Shown: positions 24,541-36,783, counted from the stretch's first letter. The stretch is 64,000 bases of DNA from Termitomyces sp. T153 (GCA_018296165.2 JACKQL020000067.1:208016-272015), one strand, 5' to 3'. Program-made: numbers and translations. The notes: generated by a model not told the origin, from the letters alone.

Positions 24541-25817
24541 TGGACAACCTATTGTTTTTTTCTGCACCATGTTATTATTGCTGATGTGCTCCCATGCCAC
24601 CTAGTGCAGTGCAGGAAACCTAGAAAGAGAACCCTGGCACTAGTCACTAGATAGGGTAGCTGGCAGTAGGATGTTAATAGTAGAGGGCAAGTCAGTAACC
24701 ATCCTAGAGAACAAGAGCAAGAGCTGTGTTATAAGGTGAAGTTGAGAGGAGTTGCTATTGCTAGCCTAAGTCACTAGTGACTGAAAGGAGAATGGGTAAA
24801 GGCAGGAAGTGTCACTAAGACAAAGCAAACTCTTAATGGTGGTAGGAGAGTGAGGGAATAGAATAGAAAGGAAGAAATAGTAATAGGGAGATGGAATCAG
24901 GGGACAAATGTAAACTAGTTGCTAGCTGCAGTCACTAATGTCACTAAGTCAAGATAACACAAAGGGCACCTGCAGTTGGCACTGCACTAGGTTGAGGTTG
25001 AAGTTGGTAAGACTTGTTAATAAGTTGAAGTCAATGGCAAGTGAAGGAATAGAGTGAAGGTAGAGGCAAAGTGAACTTTCAAGCTGGTAGGCTTAGAAAT
25101 AGATGGGTTTGATTTGAGGAGGATCTATCTGATGGTCAAGTGTCTATGTACAGGCAGTATTTATATGATTCAAAAGTATAGTATGGGAAAGTAAGCAAAT
25201 AGTTGCCACTAGCAATGGCATCTGTCAATGTGTTTATGGTTCATATGAGGCATCAGTCTGTAACTAAGTGAAAAACTATAAGTGAAGTCTCTGAAGTGTA
25301 GATGCTGTTCAAGTATGTTGGTAAGCTCAACAAGGGGAATGATAGTAAAAAGGTATGCATCTGGCAATATGTCCATATATGGTAAGAGAAAGCCTTTTTG
25401 TCACCAAAGAGTCACCAGAGTTGCTAATAATCATTACTTGAAAAGGTCTTGGTCTTACTGTCCTAGACCCAAAGTCCATGCTCCACATGATATTCCTCAT
25501 GATAGATAAGTCTCATGGTTGCTAAGATCTCATGTGAGGGCTACATCAATCCTGACCCTGGGCTGGGCCCCACATGCTGAGTGTTGTGACTTATGCCAAA
25601 TTTAAACTAGTCAGCTGCCACTAAATCCAAAATGTGAAAAATGGTGCTCAGTGACAACTGGGTCCTATCATCCTCTCCTATACTGAAATCTTGACTGCCC
25701 TCAGTCAACTCCAAAGTCACATGTTCAGTTGCTTGGTCCATGTGCCCAGAGAGATTAGAATAAAAAGAGCTGGCAGTTTCACTTGAACTTCATTATCCCT
25801 CTCTTGATCTTATTGCT
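24541..25817. other. CG-free repeat sequence, no gene
   Basis: Reading base by base I find no CG dinucleotide between 24,541 and 25,879. CACTAGTGAC/GTCACTAG words are frequent. It is probably the 5' flank or LTR of the repeat gene that follows, but no ends could be defined. Confidence 0.5.
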
Positions 25818-27809
25818 ATGTCTGACCTTGCTTCTCAATTTGAAAAGATCATTATGGCCTGCACTTTTCTTGATTGGGTCGACTGTCTGCTTGCTGTGGC
25901 CCATGCATCCTTGGCAAAGGATCCTTGCTTGGCAGTAACCACCATTTTCCAGACTTGGCTGCAGTGGTTCAAGACTGTGGGGAGTGGGGTTGAGTGGCTG
26001 GAGTTGGTGGACATTGAGAAGGAGTGTTGCCAGCTCTATGAGCAGTACAAGGGGAAAGAATGGGTTCACCCATTTGATGTACACTTTGTAAGTTCTTCTC
26101 TTCTTTTCTTCCTCTTAGCAACAGTTCTAACAAGATTGCTAGGCTCTGGTCAATCCCTCCTTGGAGTTTTTGATGGATGACCTGACAGCAGGAATGATGG
26201 TAAGTGCCCTGGCAGTTGCTAGTGCTAGCAATACTGCTAAGGTACATTAGCTTTTTGAAGATTTGTTGCCAAATGACCAGTTCTTCTTCCAGCACTCAGT
26301 AGGTGTGTTAGCAGTGGCAAGGGGGAAGGAATGGAGCAAGGGCCATGGGGGCAAGGAGAGGGCAAATTGTAGGGACATTACAGAGGAGGGCCCCTCAACT
26401 CCCAAGGCTGCAGCTGGTGGTGTCACTAGGGGGTTGGCAACAGCCCTGAGGGGCAAAGGGGAGGGGAAGGGAAAGGGCAGGGCTTGAGAAGAGGACAAAG
26501 AAGATATTGAAGTAAGTCCTTGTCTTTTTGCTAGTTCTTGGTGGCAATTGCTAACTAACTTTTGCAGGAACAAATTGAAGAAACATTTTCTGACAAATGC
26601 TTGGCAACATTACTCCATTGGCAAAAGGTATCAATGGTGGTGGACACTGAAAGTTACAGTATTGCTAGAGAAGCAACAGGAGTTCAAGCACATGCAAGGA
26701 GTAGTAAGTCACTTAGTGGTTGTTTCTTCATTAGTTGCTAACTCTTTCTTAGTGTGACAACTGCTGGGCCGACAATGACCCAGAGGGCTGCTAGTACTCA
26801 AAAGGGGCCCAGCCATGCTATTGTTGCAACAGCACCAGGAAGAGCTGTTTGCACAGTGGCTGATTGTTGAGGAGCATGGGCAGCAAGTTTGCTAAGAGGA
26901 TAGTGGTGAAGGTGGCATTGGTAAGGAATGCAAGGGCTTTTATGAAGCAACAGAGGGAGCTGGTGAGAAGAGGGGAGCCAATCAAGGTCAAGCCCTCTAG
27001 CTTGACCCTGCCAACATTGCAGAAGGAGGCAGCCATTGGAGGTAGTGGGGTTGCTAGGGTGAAGAGGAGGGAAGTGGTGGAGAGTGACAAGGATGACAAT
27101 GGCAATGATGGCAGTGATGGTGACAATGATGTGCCTCTGGCATAAAAACAGCCAGCAAGTCCCACATTGGTCACTAGCACTAAGTGACCAAGGAGTGTCA
27201 CTAGCAAGGGTGAGAAGGATGTGGAGATGAGGGAGACAACTCCCTTAGCAACAGTTGCTGAGGTGGAGTGTGAGGCAAGTGATATGGAGGTCAAGGGCAA
27301 GGAGGAGTTTGAGGCTGCCCCAGTCACCATTAAGGAGGAGAGAGACAAGGTTGCCAAGGGGACCAAGGTCCAACAAAGAGTAAGTCCCTCAGTTCACTAT
27401 CTTCTTGTTTGTTAACAACAGTGCTAGGGGACCTGGAGCAACACACTGTTGTGCCAGATTGGCAACAATGAGCTGGAGTGGCTAGGTGAGGATCTGGCTT
27501 GGCTGATGCTGCTAACTCCAGTGACATCACTAGCAGATTTTGATGAGAGGGCAGCAGGAGTGGAATGACAGTTCCAGAAGGAGTTGGAGGCAGCAAGAGA
27601 GGAGTTGGTAGCAGCAAGGGCATGGTACACTGTTGCCAAGTGAACCTTGGTGACACTGGTGGGGTATTGGCATGACTGTCAGGCCTTTCTGGCCTGGCAG
27701 GAGGAGAACAATGTTGGATAGGATGATTGGGAGGAGGAGGAGTTGGTGGAAGTGCCTGATGATGATGCTGACCTCAACACCTAGCAACAGTTGCCTCCTG
27801 TATGTAAAT
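25818..27809 (+). pseudogene. Intron-containing repeat gene with six-cysteine cluster
   Basis: Several plus-strand exons separated by GT-AG introns can be traced. Exon 1 is MSDLASQFEKIIMACTFLDW...YKGKEWVHPFDVHF, followed by GTAAGT. A later exon reads EQIEETFSDKCLATLLHWQK. An intron at about 26,702-26,752 with a GCTAAC branch motif precedes CDNCWADNDPEGC and then PCYCCNSTRKSC: Cys-2-Cys-8-Cys and Cys-2-Cys-6-Cys, close to a fungal Zn2Cys6 cluster. A basic region and an acidic Asp/Asn/Gly tail follow, and the frame seems to end near 27,809. One stop is TAG just after the third Cys and another is TGA after the cluster. Such proteins are numerous in Agaricomycete genomes and are usually called hypothetical; here the gene sits inside CG-depleted repeats and is decayed. 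Function unknown. Confidence 0.5.
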
Positions 27810-28298
27810 AGCAGACTTTTTAGTAGCACAGACATAGATTAGCCCCCTTAAGGGGCTTTATCATTACATATATATATTGCAGACTGGCCCCCTTAAGGAG
27901 CCTCAAAATGTATAGTAATTGCAATAGTTCAGAAACTTTGAGAGAAAGCAAAGAAAACAAGATCAAAAAGGCAATACTCACTAGCAACTGTTGCTTGATG
28001 CTAGTGACACTTGGAGGAAAATGCTCAGTAAGTCATCATAGTGAAAAACCTCTAGAGGCATGCCAAGCACTAGCAACAGAGGGGCAAGCACAGCATCAAA
28101 AACAAGAGAATAGTAAAGTAGAGTGTCTGTGATAGGCTTCTTAAACAAAAGTAATATGAAGGAAGAGTAGTGAGAATGAAAGGACTTAATATTTTTGTAA
28201 GGTATTTTTGACAGTTTTTCTGGATAGTAGGGGACAATGATAGTGAGAAATGAGGCAGAGTCAAGAAAAGTTGCTAGAGATTAGCAAAAGGTATGTTT
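27810..28298. other. Spacer between repeat genes
   Basis: Contains a short imperfect direct repeat (GCCCCCTTAAGG at 27,841 and 27,890). No gene supported. It is the 3' flank of the gypsy pol relic on the minus strand. Confidence 0.4.
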
Positions 28299-30985
28299 TT
28301 AATCTTCTTCTCCACTAGCAGCATCACCAGTATCATCATTGTCTACAAAGTTGGTTTGTTTGAGTTCTCTAAGTTGCAAGGTGTTGATGTTGAAAGTGTC
28401 ATTAGGCACTGCTATGTGTTCTCTAGCAAAATAAGGGGCCAAACAAAAAGTGGCTATGGGGTGATGCAGTACTGAACCATCTAGTTTGCAAAGGATATAA
28501 GTGCCACCATGGTTATGAGAAATTACCACCAGTGGGCCCAGGTAATGAGGCTTCATTTTCTTGTTATGTGTCACCTCAATTCTAGTGTTCCTCATCAGTA
28601 TGAGGTTGCCAGCTTGGAAATTATAGTTATGGATTGTAGCAGCATGTTCTGCTTTGAAGTGAATGGCTGCTAGCTGATGAGTGCTAAGGACATTACTGTG
28701 CAGGTGGTTGAGGTCCTCTTGGCAACATTGAAGATCAATTGCTTGGCAGGCTATGAGGTCTGTTGTCAACAATAGTGAGTTTAGCAGTAGTTGCAAATAT
28801 GTTGCTTCCACTATGTCAGCCAGCAGGAGAGGGTGAGTACCTGTTGTTGCATAGTAGGGGGAGCAACCCATTTGCTTGTGAACTGTAACATGTTCTGACC
28901 AAAAGACAGAGTAAGTAGCTGTACTCCACCTGGACTGATCACCATTGACCACTTTGAAGAGGGCTTGGTGCACATCAAAGTGGGGTTGCTCAACTATTCC
29001 ATTAGCATGCTGATTGTAACCAGAGATCCAAATATGGTGCAAGTTATACTTCTTCACCAGGTAGGTGACTGCCTTCACAATTGGAGGTCCATTGTCAGTA
29101 ACAATTTTGCTAAGTGCTCCCCAGTGACAGATAACATCCTCATATATCCATTTGGTAATAGCTTCAGTGTTCTCTCTGGTGAGCATATGGAACTCAGGGT
29201 AATGAGTTAGCAAACAATGTCCTTGAATGATATATTTGAACTTATTGGAGGGTGGCATGAACATGGTGTCAACATATATCTTGCTGAACAAGGGTGCTGG
29301 CATAGCAATGGTCAGTGGGATGAGAACTTTGGTCATCTGGTGTACCTGGCAGAGGTGGCAAGTTCAGATGTACCATACAATATCAGCGCTAACTTGAGGC
29401 CACCAAAATCATTCCAGAAGGGCTAAGCAGATAGCAAAGAGGCCTCTATGTCCCAAATTGTCATGCATGGATTTCAAGACTCACAGGTGACTGGTGGTGG
29501 GAATGAACAGCTTGTGAGTGCCATCCCAACTCTTTTGCCAAAGTTTGCCTCCCATAACAAAAAACATAGAGGCATAGTGAACAAATGTGGTATACTCATT
29601 GTTGCTAAGGCCTTTAGGTCTGCTGAGATTGCAAAGCCATTTCTTGATTAGAAGCACATGGGCATTGCTGGAAATAGCTTTGGCACTGCAGGGCACATCA
29701 CTATACATGGTGGTGCCATCATCTTGGAGAGGCTGAATATTGCTGCTGGTTGCTAGTCATGGGGCAGTGTCTTTATTGCTAACAAAAGTTGCTAAAGGGT
29801 GTAAATGAGGGAAGTCAACCAGAGGAGATAGACGATGAGAAGCCATGGAGACTTGGTGAAGGAGCAGCAATGGTAGCTGAACTTGGTGAATGAATCCATG
29901 CAGCCAATTGATCCAGTCCTCATAAACAGGGTTGTTGCTATTGTCAACTGGGGGATTGCCAGGCTGGGGTGGGCATTGCAAAAGACCATTGGGGCCATGG
30001 AAAGTTCCTTTGATGTGAATGAGCTCAAAGTGGAACATTGATATCACCATAATCCATCAGTTCATGCTGGTGGAGGGTTGGATATCAGGGTTCTGAAGCA
30101 TACTCTTAATGTAGCAAGTGTTGACTTTGATGATGAGGTTCCTAATGCCAATAAGGTACATCTGCAAGGCTTGCAGTGCTTGATAAAGGCTGTAGAGTTC
30201 TAACTTTGGCTGACTGAATCTGGCTTCTCTGTTGTTTAGCATAATCAACCCAAAGCAATTGTAGCAATGTTCTTTGCAATTGTTGCTAGTGCACTGGCAA
30301 AGGTAATAACTGATTGCTATATACAAAATGTCAACTGCTAAGATGACAGGGTCAGGCAATTCATAGTCAATAGGAACTAGGGGCTTAGCATCTTGTAAGG
30401 CTTTCATGAGGTCACATTGGGCATTTATCTGGTCAGGGCCAAACTCAAAAGGGATGCCAACACAAGTAAGTTTTGTTAAGTTGTTGGCACAGTGTGCAAA
30501 GTTCTTGACAAAAATCTTAAGTACCCCCACTATGCCCAGAAAAGCTTGGACTTCCAATAGTGACTTGCAAGGGCCCCACTGCTCAATTAGGGCTAAGCAA
30601 CTTTTGTCAGGGATTTGACTGCTAGGAGTGCAAACATGACCTAGAATCTTGAAAGTAGAGGTGCATAGAATGAGTTTGTGACCAGAGAAGGTGCCACCAC
30701 AATACTTCATTCACTGGAGAATCCTGTTAAGAAGTTCAAAGAACTCCCATAGTGCTAGGTGAATGTTTGGGTTAGTGGGATGCTTTGCAGGTTTACTGTT
30801 AACAATCTTCCAGTCCTTGGGTCCTTTAGCACCAACATCATCAATAGAACTGAGCATGTTATGGGGGATCTCCAGCTGCAAAATGAAGGTAATATTGTCA
30901 TGAAATATAGGCACAGAGTTGGTCCAGCCCATTGGCAAAGTTACTAAGCAAAGGGTGCCAAATGGAGTCTGGAATGTCATTACAT
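28299..30985 (-). pseudogene. Ty3/gypsy pol relic: RT, RNase H, integrase
   Basis: One minus-strand frame runs through the whole segment. In order: RT palm (MTFQTPFGTLCLVTLPMGW, then SSIDDVGAKGP, where the catalytic YIDD is now SIDD), GGTFSGHK, WGPCKSLLEVQAFLGIVG, RNase H region (VILAVD, EARFSQPKLELYSLYQAL), a His/Cys integrase finger (HDNLGHRG ... CHLCQ), the integrase core (KIYVDTMFMP, VTDNGPPIV, NGIVEQ) and a C-terminal part with KPHYLGPLVV. The six stops found are all TGA: 30,711, 30,057, 29,757, 29,481, 29,410 and 29,364. gag and protease are missing upstream because copia sequence begins at about 30,985. Confidence 0.85.
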
Positions 30986-31921
30986 TTTGCCTCATCTTTG
31001 CTATTGCTGGGATAGAGGACATGGAATTGCATTCTGTGGATGTCACTTCTGCTTTCCCCAATGAAGATCTGAAAGAAGATACCTAAATGCTTCAACCAGA
31101 GGGGTTTCAGAATGGAAAGAAGGTACTTAGGCTCAAGGAGTCACTTTATGATCTAAAGCAAGCAGGCAGGCAGTGGAAAAAGAAACTACATGGAGCATTA
31201 TCATCAATGGGCTTTAAAAGACTTGAATCTGATCACTATGTCAGAGGGAAAGTCAAAATTATTGTGCCCATCTATATTGATGGCATTACACTTGCACTGC
31301 TGCACTTGACTCTGCTGTTGATGACCTCAAAAAGCACTTCAAAATCTGTGACTTGGGCCCTTCCCATTTCCTTCTAAGTATTCAGATACACAGAGACTGC
31401 TCTAAATGTTCTATTTCACTCTCACAATGTCAATACTTTGTTGACATGTTGGAGCACTATAAAATGAGTGATTGCAATTCAGTACTACTCCAATGGTATC
31501 TAAAATCTAACTCTCTCAAGCCATTACATCACAGAATGAAGCAGAAGAGGAGGAGATGTGCAATGTGGCTTATTTAAATGCAATTGGTTCACTGCAGTAT
31601 CTGGCTACTATAACAAGGCCAGATATTGCTTATGCAGTCTCATGCCTCAGGTGCTTCAATTCCTCTCCAGGACCCAAGTATTTGGCTGCAGTCAAGCATT
31701 TGGCTGCAGTCAAGCATTTGGCTGCAGTCAAGCATTTGTTGCACTATAAGGCATGATGGATTACAGACTCCATTTTAAAGCTGACACTGGCATTCAACCC
31801 TTTAGTACATTTTGTGATGCCTCACATGGAGATTGTCCTGATTCTGGCTGCTCTACTAGTGGTTATCTGACTACAATTGGTGGTGGAGTTATTGGATGGA
31901 GTAGCAAGCTTCAATCAGTTG
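30985..31921 (+). pseudogene. Ty1/copia reverse transcriptase and RNase H relic
   Basis: Plus-strand frames encode the copia RT: ELHSVDVTSAFPNEDLK, PEGFQNGKKVLRLKESLYDLKQ, ARQW-like GRQWKKKLH, IYIDGITLA (the YVDD box region), DLGPSHFLLSIQI, then NAIGSLQYLATITRPDIAYAV and the start of RNase H (FCDASHGDCPDSG, GGVIGWSSKLQSV). Frames are broken at about 31,086, 31,330 and 31,540. It is joined on the left to a gypsy element in opposite orientation and on the right, at 31,921, to the inverted-repeat arm. The same RNase H region occurs at 39,733-39,940. Confidence 0.8.
31681..31734 (+). repeat. 18 bp unit in three tandem copies
   Basis: TTTGGCTGCAGTCAAGCA is present three times in a row and keeps frame, giving LAAVKH three times in the copia relic. 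It probably arose by replication slippage. Confidence 0.9.
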
Positions 31922-32012
31922 GCCATGGGTGAACAAAGGTTGGGGTGAGTTGAGGGAGTATTGGTAGGAATTCCAGGGGCTTGGAAAGAGGTCTATAAGT
32001 ATGGGAGTGGGT

Positions 32013-32406
32013 TGTGACAATTTCAGCTAATGAATTAGCATAAATGTATACTAGCAAGGCATGATAATAGTGGAAGTAAAAGAGGCATGCATGCCTATGA
32101 ACTTGTTTATATCTGTGATCCTTGTAACAAAGTCACAGTCACAAAAGCATCAATATTGATTTCAATTAAGGTTAGTGTGAGCCAAGTTATCTACATTCAT
32201 AATTCAGCTGACCTTGTCTAGACTACTGTTATTCCCATCTATTTATATTTGGATTCCTGAGCTATTGTACTGCCACATATATAGTATATATAATCTACTT
32301 TCTATATAACTACTCTTCTGTTTGCCCATCATGTATCAGTTTATGTATTGCAACCATTCTTTAATAGCAGCCAGCAAGTCACTGCTCATCAGCATTGATG
32401 CCCACA
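32013..32406 (+). repeat. Candidate gypsy LTR (type B), left arm
   Basis: Begins TGTGACAATTTCAGC just after a purine tract (GGGAGTGGG) and can be closed at GATGCCCACA, giving TG...CA ends. About 394 bp. Preceded by the gypsy end module at 31,922-32,012. No target duplication was identified, so the 3' end is tentative. It includes A+T-rich TATATAG sequence near 32,280. Confidence 0.35.
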
Positions 32407-32777
32407 ATAGAAGCCTCTGAAATCTGGGCCTGGTCAGATCCCTCATATGTCAATGGTTGAATTAAGGTATAAATCACAATTGGAAGACTCTATGCTACCT
32501 AATAGATTTCCTGCCTTCAGATCCATGACCTCTGCAGCAATTCTCCAAAGAATATTCCAGGTTAGAAGAGGTGTGCATGAGCAAGTGACACTATGCAGGA
32601 GAAGTATCTGAGCTCTCAACCACTGGCCAAACTATTGGAAACTGAGCCCAATGAGACAAGTTCCTTCTGCTGCTATAGAGTTCCACCATCTCAAGATCCT
32701 GATAAAGATATCACATCTACCATGTTGCAGATGCACCTACATTTATGCATAAATTCTTGAGGAATAAGCTTATGATC

Positions 32778-33244
32778 TGTCAGGGGACTATCCTTTTCCA
32801 GGTGATCCCAGCCATTTCCCAGCTGTTTCCAGGCAGTCACAAGTCTTTCCAGCTGCTTCCAGTCCATCCCTACCCTAAACTTTTTCATCTCTCCCTGCCT
32901 CTCTCAATTTATTCTTACTCCTCTGCTAGACAAGACCCTGATGCCTGACTCTCAGCTTCCCAACCTTACTCCTGCTCAGTGCATAACTTGGACTTCTGGA
33001 GGTTTGGCCATTTTTGGACATGTCACAATCTTTATATTCCAGATATGGTATGAGTGTGGCTGCAGCACACTGTACAGTTGGTTCTTATGCTTCTGAAGCC
33101 TCTGAAGCATCACACTGGCATAGGGAATTCCCAGACTTGTTCTCTTTGGATCTCCTTGTAGACACTGTACAGTACTGAATACATTTTGGATCTCCCTCTG
33201 CCAGTTGTGTGACTGAGCCACAGCCTGCAGAGATTGCCCTTACA
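32778..33244 (+). repeat. Solo LTR-A, left arm
   Basis: 467 bp, from TGTCAGGGGACTATCC to GCCCTTACA. Flanked by TGATC before and AGATC after; in the right arm both flanks read AGATC, a perfect 5 bp target duplication. There is no internal element, so it is a solo LTR left by recombination. Confidence 0.8.
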
Positions 33245-33429
33245 AGATCCTCTTTCTGTCTTTGGTCCTACTAGAAATCGGAACACAAACAGATGAATCA
33301 ACTAGTCATTTCTTCCCTTTTCTTACTGCATCTGTCTTTTGCCTCATGAGCTGGTTCTATCCTTCCAATAAGCTTACTCTTGCTACTCTGTATTGCTTGG
33401 TTTGATCTGTCATCTTAGCCCCAGATTTC

Positions 33430-34760
33430 AAACTTCAACACTTTCAGGGTTTCAGTACAATTCAGGAGAACAGGCAACTTAATGGCTTTCATGTACCAGA
33501 TACAAGTGGTACTAGCTTGCTTCCCTCATGGTTTTCTAGTGACAAATGGAGACAAGGATCTGTGAAACTTCCACTACCACTTACACACAGATCCTATCAA
33601 TCTGAAAATGATGCACCAACTCTCAAAATTGATTTTTTTCATCAAGATCTTGTGGAAGTGCTCAAGTCAGGTATCCAAGATTATGTAGTTTGGTGTCATT
33701 TCAACATATTAGTATCCTTGAATCATGATGTGGGTGAGTTGTTTGTGAGCTACACACATCACTATATATTATGTGACAATAGACATGGAAAAGTGGCTCC
33801 TAGGAAGAAAGTGATGAGTAAGTGCTGACCAAAAACCTTCCTTTTAGGATAACTTTGCTTCTCTGTATATTATGTGACAATAGACATGGGAAAGTGAGTT
33901 TTGTTGGCATGAGTTCCAGCTCTCTAAGAAACCTTCAGAAGATGAACCATAACAGCAGGTCTATGGAGAAGCCTATACATCAGATTACTTTCTAACATTG
34001 AAAGAAACTATCACTCCAGTTGAAGACTGTGATCTTAAAACAGCTGTGGTTTCATTGATGCTCTATTCAGATTCAACTCAACTTGCAAACTTTGGTACAG
34101 CTTCACTATGGCCACTTAATGCATAGTTTGGAAGCATGTCCAAATATATTCAAGGCAAAACAGCTAGCTTTTCAGCACATCACATTGCATATTTGCTATC
34201 TGTCTATTATTTTATTGCTTATATTCCTCACAAAAACTCATATTTCTCTTTTTCAGATACCAGATCTTGTTAAAGACAAATATGATGAACTTTTTGGCAC
34301 ACCACTTACACTATCAATTTTGACATTTCTTTGCTGAGAACTCATTCAAGCTATATAGAAACACCTACTTACAGAGGAATTTAAAAGAATCTATAAGGAT
34401 AGGATTGCTTTGAAATGTAGTGATGGAAATATGTGGCACCTTTATTCCCACTTTTGTACTTATTCAGCTGATTACAAAGAAAGGCATGTCTCATAGAATA
34501 TCATTCTCTTTGACTTGCAAGGCTAACTCATAGGCTCAAGGATACTGGTTGCAGGAACAAAGAATATGAGAACTTGGTTGGATGTTACTTGCAGAATCAT
34601 AAGATCACAGCTTCTCTATTACAATCTGATCTTCATTACTTTTAAAGATCAAAGCATTTGTTTGAAGAAGCTGCAACATATTTTTAGCAACCAAAGGTGC
34701 AGCAATTATTTTTTGATATGCTTATGGCCATAGATATCATGATGGAAAACAATGCAGAAG
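33430..34760 (+). pseudogene. Plavaka-type DNA transposase relic, left arm
   Basis: Broken plus-strand frames match the conserved core of Plavaka transposases, a CACTA-related superfamily abundant in Agaricomycetes. Landmarks in order: MLYSDSTQLANFGTASLWPL, KYIQGKTASFSAHHIAYL, an intron-like stretch with a pyrimidine tract ending CAG near 34,257, then DELFGTPLTLSILTFLCRELIQAIW-like text, ALKCSDGNMW and FCTYSADY (the CADG...FFTYSADY signature). Stops are TGA and TAG. Upstream frames at 33,460-33,830 may be its N-terminal part. CG is nearly absent. The terminal inverted repeats were not found. Confidence 0.7.
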
Positions 34761-35408
34761 GATATTTGACATGTGCAGGCTACTGGAATACATGATTATG
34801 CAGGGTACAAGAGTTACAACATGATAAGAGGTGCAATCTTGAATAGCAAACACAAAATCACAAATGAAACAAGTAATAGAAGGCATTACATAGAAGTGGC
34901 TCAATTGTCTATCACATTCTTTAGTGTAGCAATCTCACCATGTTTAAACCCCATTTCAAGAAGCTTTTTTGTAATATGTTTGAAAGTTCTTGCATTCTTG
35001 CATGCTGATAACCATTCTCTTTGAGTTTGTTGAGGATAGCATTGCCAAGGTCATACAGCTGACAAAAGTCCTCAATCTTGAGATCTGGCTCCAGCTGAGG
35101 ATGCAACATCAATTTTCCAGAGTCAGTCTATATGGGTACAGAGGCTGAAGGTCAGTAGATTGGCATCAAGTCACTGTTTGGTATGTGAAGGTGAATGACA
35201 GGCATTGGAGCAGAGGTTTGTGCATTTTCATTGACTGAAGGTGACACTGGAGTAATGGTGAGCCATTCATAGACCAAGTCAAAGTAAAATCAAAGAGATA
35301 GTGGGTTGGAGGTTTTTAAATCATTGAAACATTGTTATCATTCTTGAGCTATATATACATTGTTCTATCAGTGACAAAGTGAGAAAGTAAGACACATACC
35401 AAAGCCTG
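34761..35408. other. Repeat debris in the left arm
   Basis: No complete gene. A minus-strand frame at 34,921-35,112 reads like a helical protein piece (LYDLGNAILNKLKENGYQHARMQELSNIL) of unknown origin. Mirrored at 58,712-59,359. Confidence 0.35.
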
Positions 35409-35413
35409 AGCTC

Positions 35414-35956
35414 TGTCAGGGGATGTCCCATTCCCTTTCTGTCCTGTTCTCTCTCCTTATGGTTTTCCTTCATTCTCCTTTGTTTTTCCTATCTGCTGGT
35501 CCCAGTTTTAGCCCTCAAGCTGCACCAGTTCTCAGTGTTGCCCCTTCCACATGGCCTCTTACCAGACTCCTGGATTGTTTCCTGCATTCTGGACCTACTA
35601 CTCAACATAGGCCTCCCATGTTTGGACTGCAAGTACTTTCAATTAAAGGTTATCTTTTGGTTATATTTGTACATAGTCATGTGCAGGTATTCTGGAGATT
35701 GAGGCCATTTATGATGGATTTCCACTTTTTGATTGGACTCCAGATTTGGTTGTTGTTGGGTGTTTCTTCCAGAAGCTCTAGAGTAAATTTTCTGAACACT
35801 GGCATTGGGGACCCTTAGACTTGTTCTCTTTGGATCCCTCACTGCCAGGTGAGTAGCTAGGACTCTAGAACTTCTTGTAGATGCTGAATAGACTTTAGAT
35901 CTCCCTCTGCCAACAGCTGTGTGATTGAGCCACAGCCTCTAGAGGTTGCCCTTACA
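35414..35956 (+). repeat. Solo LTR-A with perfect target duplication, left arm
   Basis: 543 bp, TGTCAGGGGATGTCCC to GCCCTTACA. It is flanked on both sides by AGCTC (35,409-35,413 and 35,957-35,961). The 3' 327 bp aligns with the LTR fragment at 6,038-6,362. Confidence 0.88.
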
Positions 35957-35961
35957 AGCTC

Positions 35962-36778
35962 ATACTTAGAAGTGTTTATGGCAAAGAGTAAAGTGTTCTG
36001 GGTGATCTGCTGTCCAATAACAATAGTCAGATTTGTCTGCCTGCTCCCACAATATTCTTATCTTCTCAACAACTTCATCTTCAAAAATGAGGTCAGTGGT
36101 AGACAACAGTAGAGAGACATGCTATGTGCCTTTGACTTCTTCTTTGCCTTCATCTTTTTCCATTTGATCTTCCTCTTCTTTGTTTATTCACTGCTATTAT
36201 TATCTGACAAATTTGAGCTACTGTCACTATTGCTGTTATCTTTGCAATTCTCCTTTCCATATGCTTGCTTTTTCTCCTTAAAAGGCTATATGCATAGTCA
36301 GATCAGCCTTTGTCAAGGGAATGAATGCTGCACAACACACCTTCAATGAGCATATAAACAAGAAATAGAGGAATCCTTCAACACCAAAGCATTCTCAATC
36401 AATGTCTAATAATCATCTGAGAATAGAAGTGGGCAAGGATCAGAAACCTTGCATGGTATCATAAAAAGGACCTTGAAATTGGTATAGGAATGAACAATAA
36501 GGATTACAGTTCAAGAACTTCAGCTGCTGTCACTGGTTGTCATGCTGACAGAAGCTCAATGGCAACAATTCCTTCAAGCCTATGGCCATGACATCCCTTA
36601 TGAAAGTGAGTTTTGAGTGTTGTGACATTCATATAGTGCTAGTGCTGCCTCCATGCATTTTGAAGAGGTGTGCCCAGATTATCTTGTGCTGGCCCATGTA
36701 GGCCATGTAATTGCAGCTGAGTGCCCTGGGGTTGGCTCAGTGTGGTAGTAGCTGGTCCATGTGGGCTGCTGTGTAGCT
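35962..36778. other. Repeat debris in the left arm
   Basis: On the minus strand around 36,100-36,280 the sequence is A-rich and codes for Lys/Ser/Asn-rich text, perhaps the tail of an old repeat protein. No domain recognised. Mirrored at 57,342-58,158. Confidence 0.35.
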
Positions 36779-36783
36779 GGCTT

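Noticed and set aside
26818..27366. Minus-strand frame of 182 codons rich in Ser/Leu/Thr
   Set aside because: Antisense shadow of the plus-strand repeat gene with the cysteine cluster; no domain and biased composition.
31922..32012. Telomere-linked or mating-type palindrome
   Set aside because: No telomeric repeats and no homeodomain or pheromone/receptor gene are present in the arms or centre.
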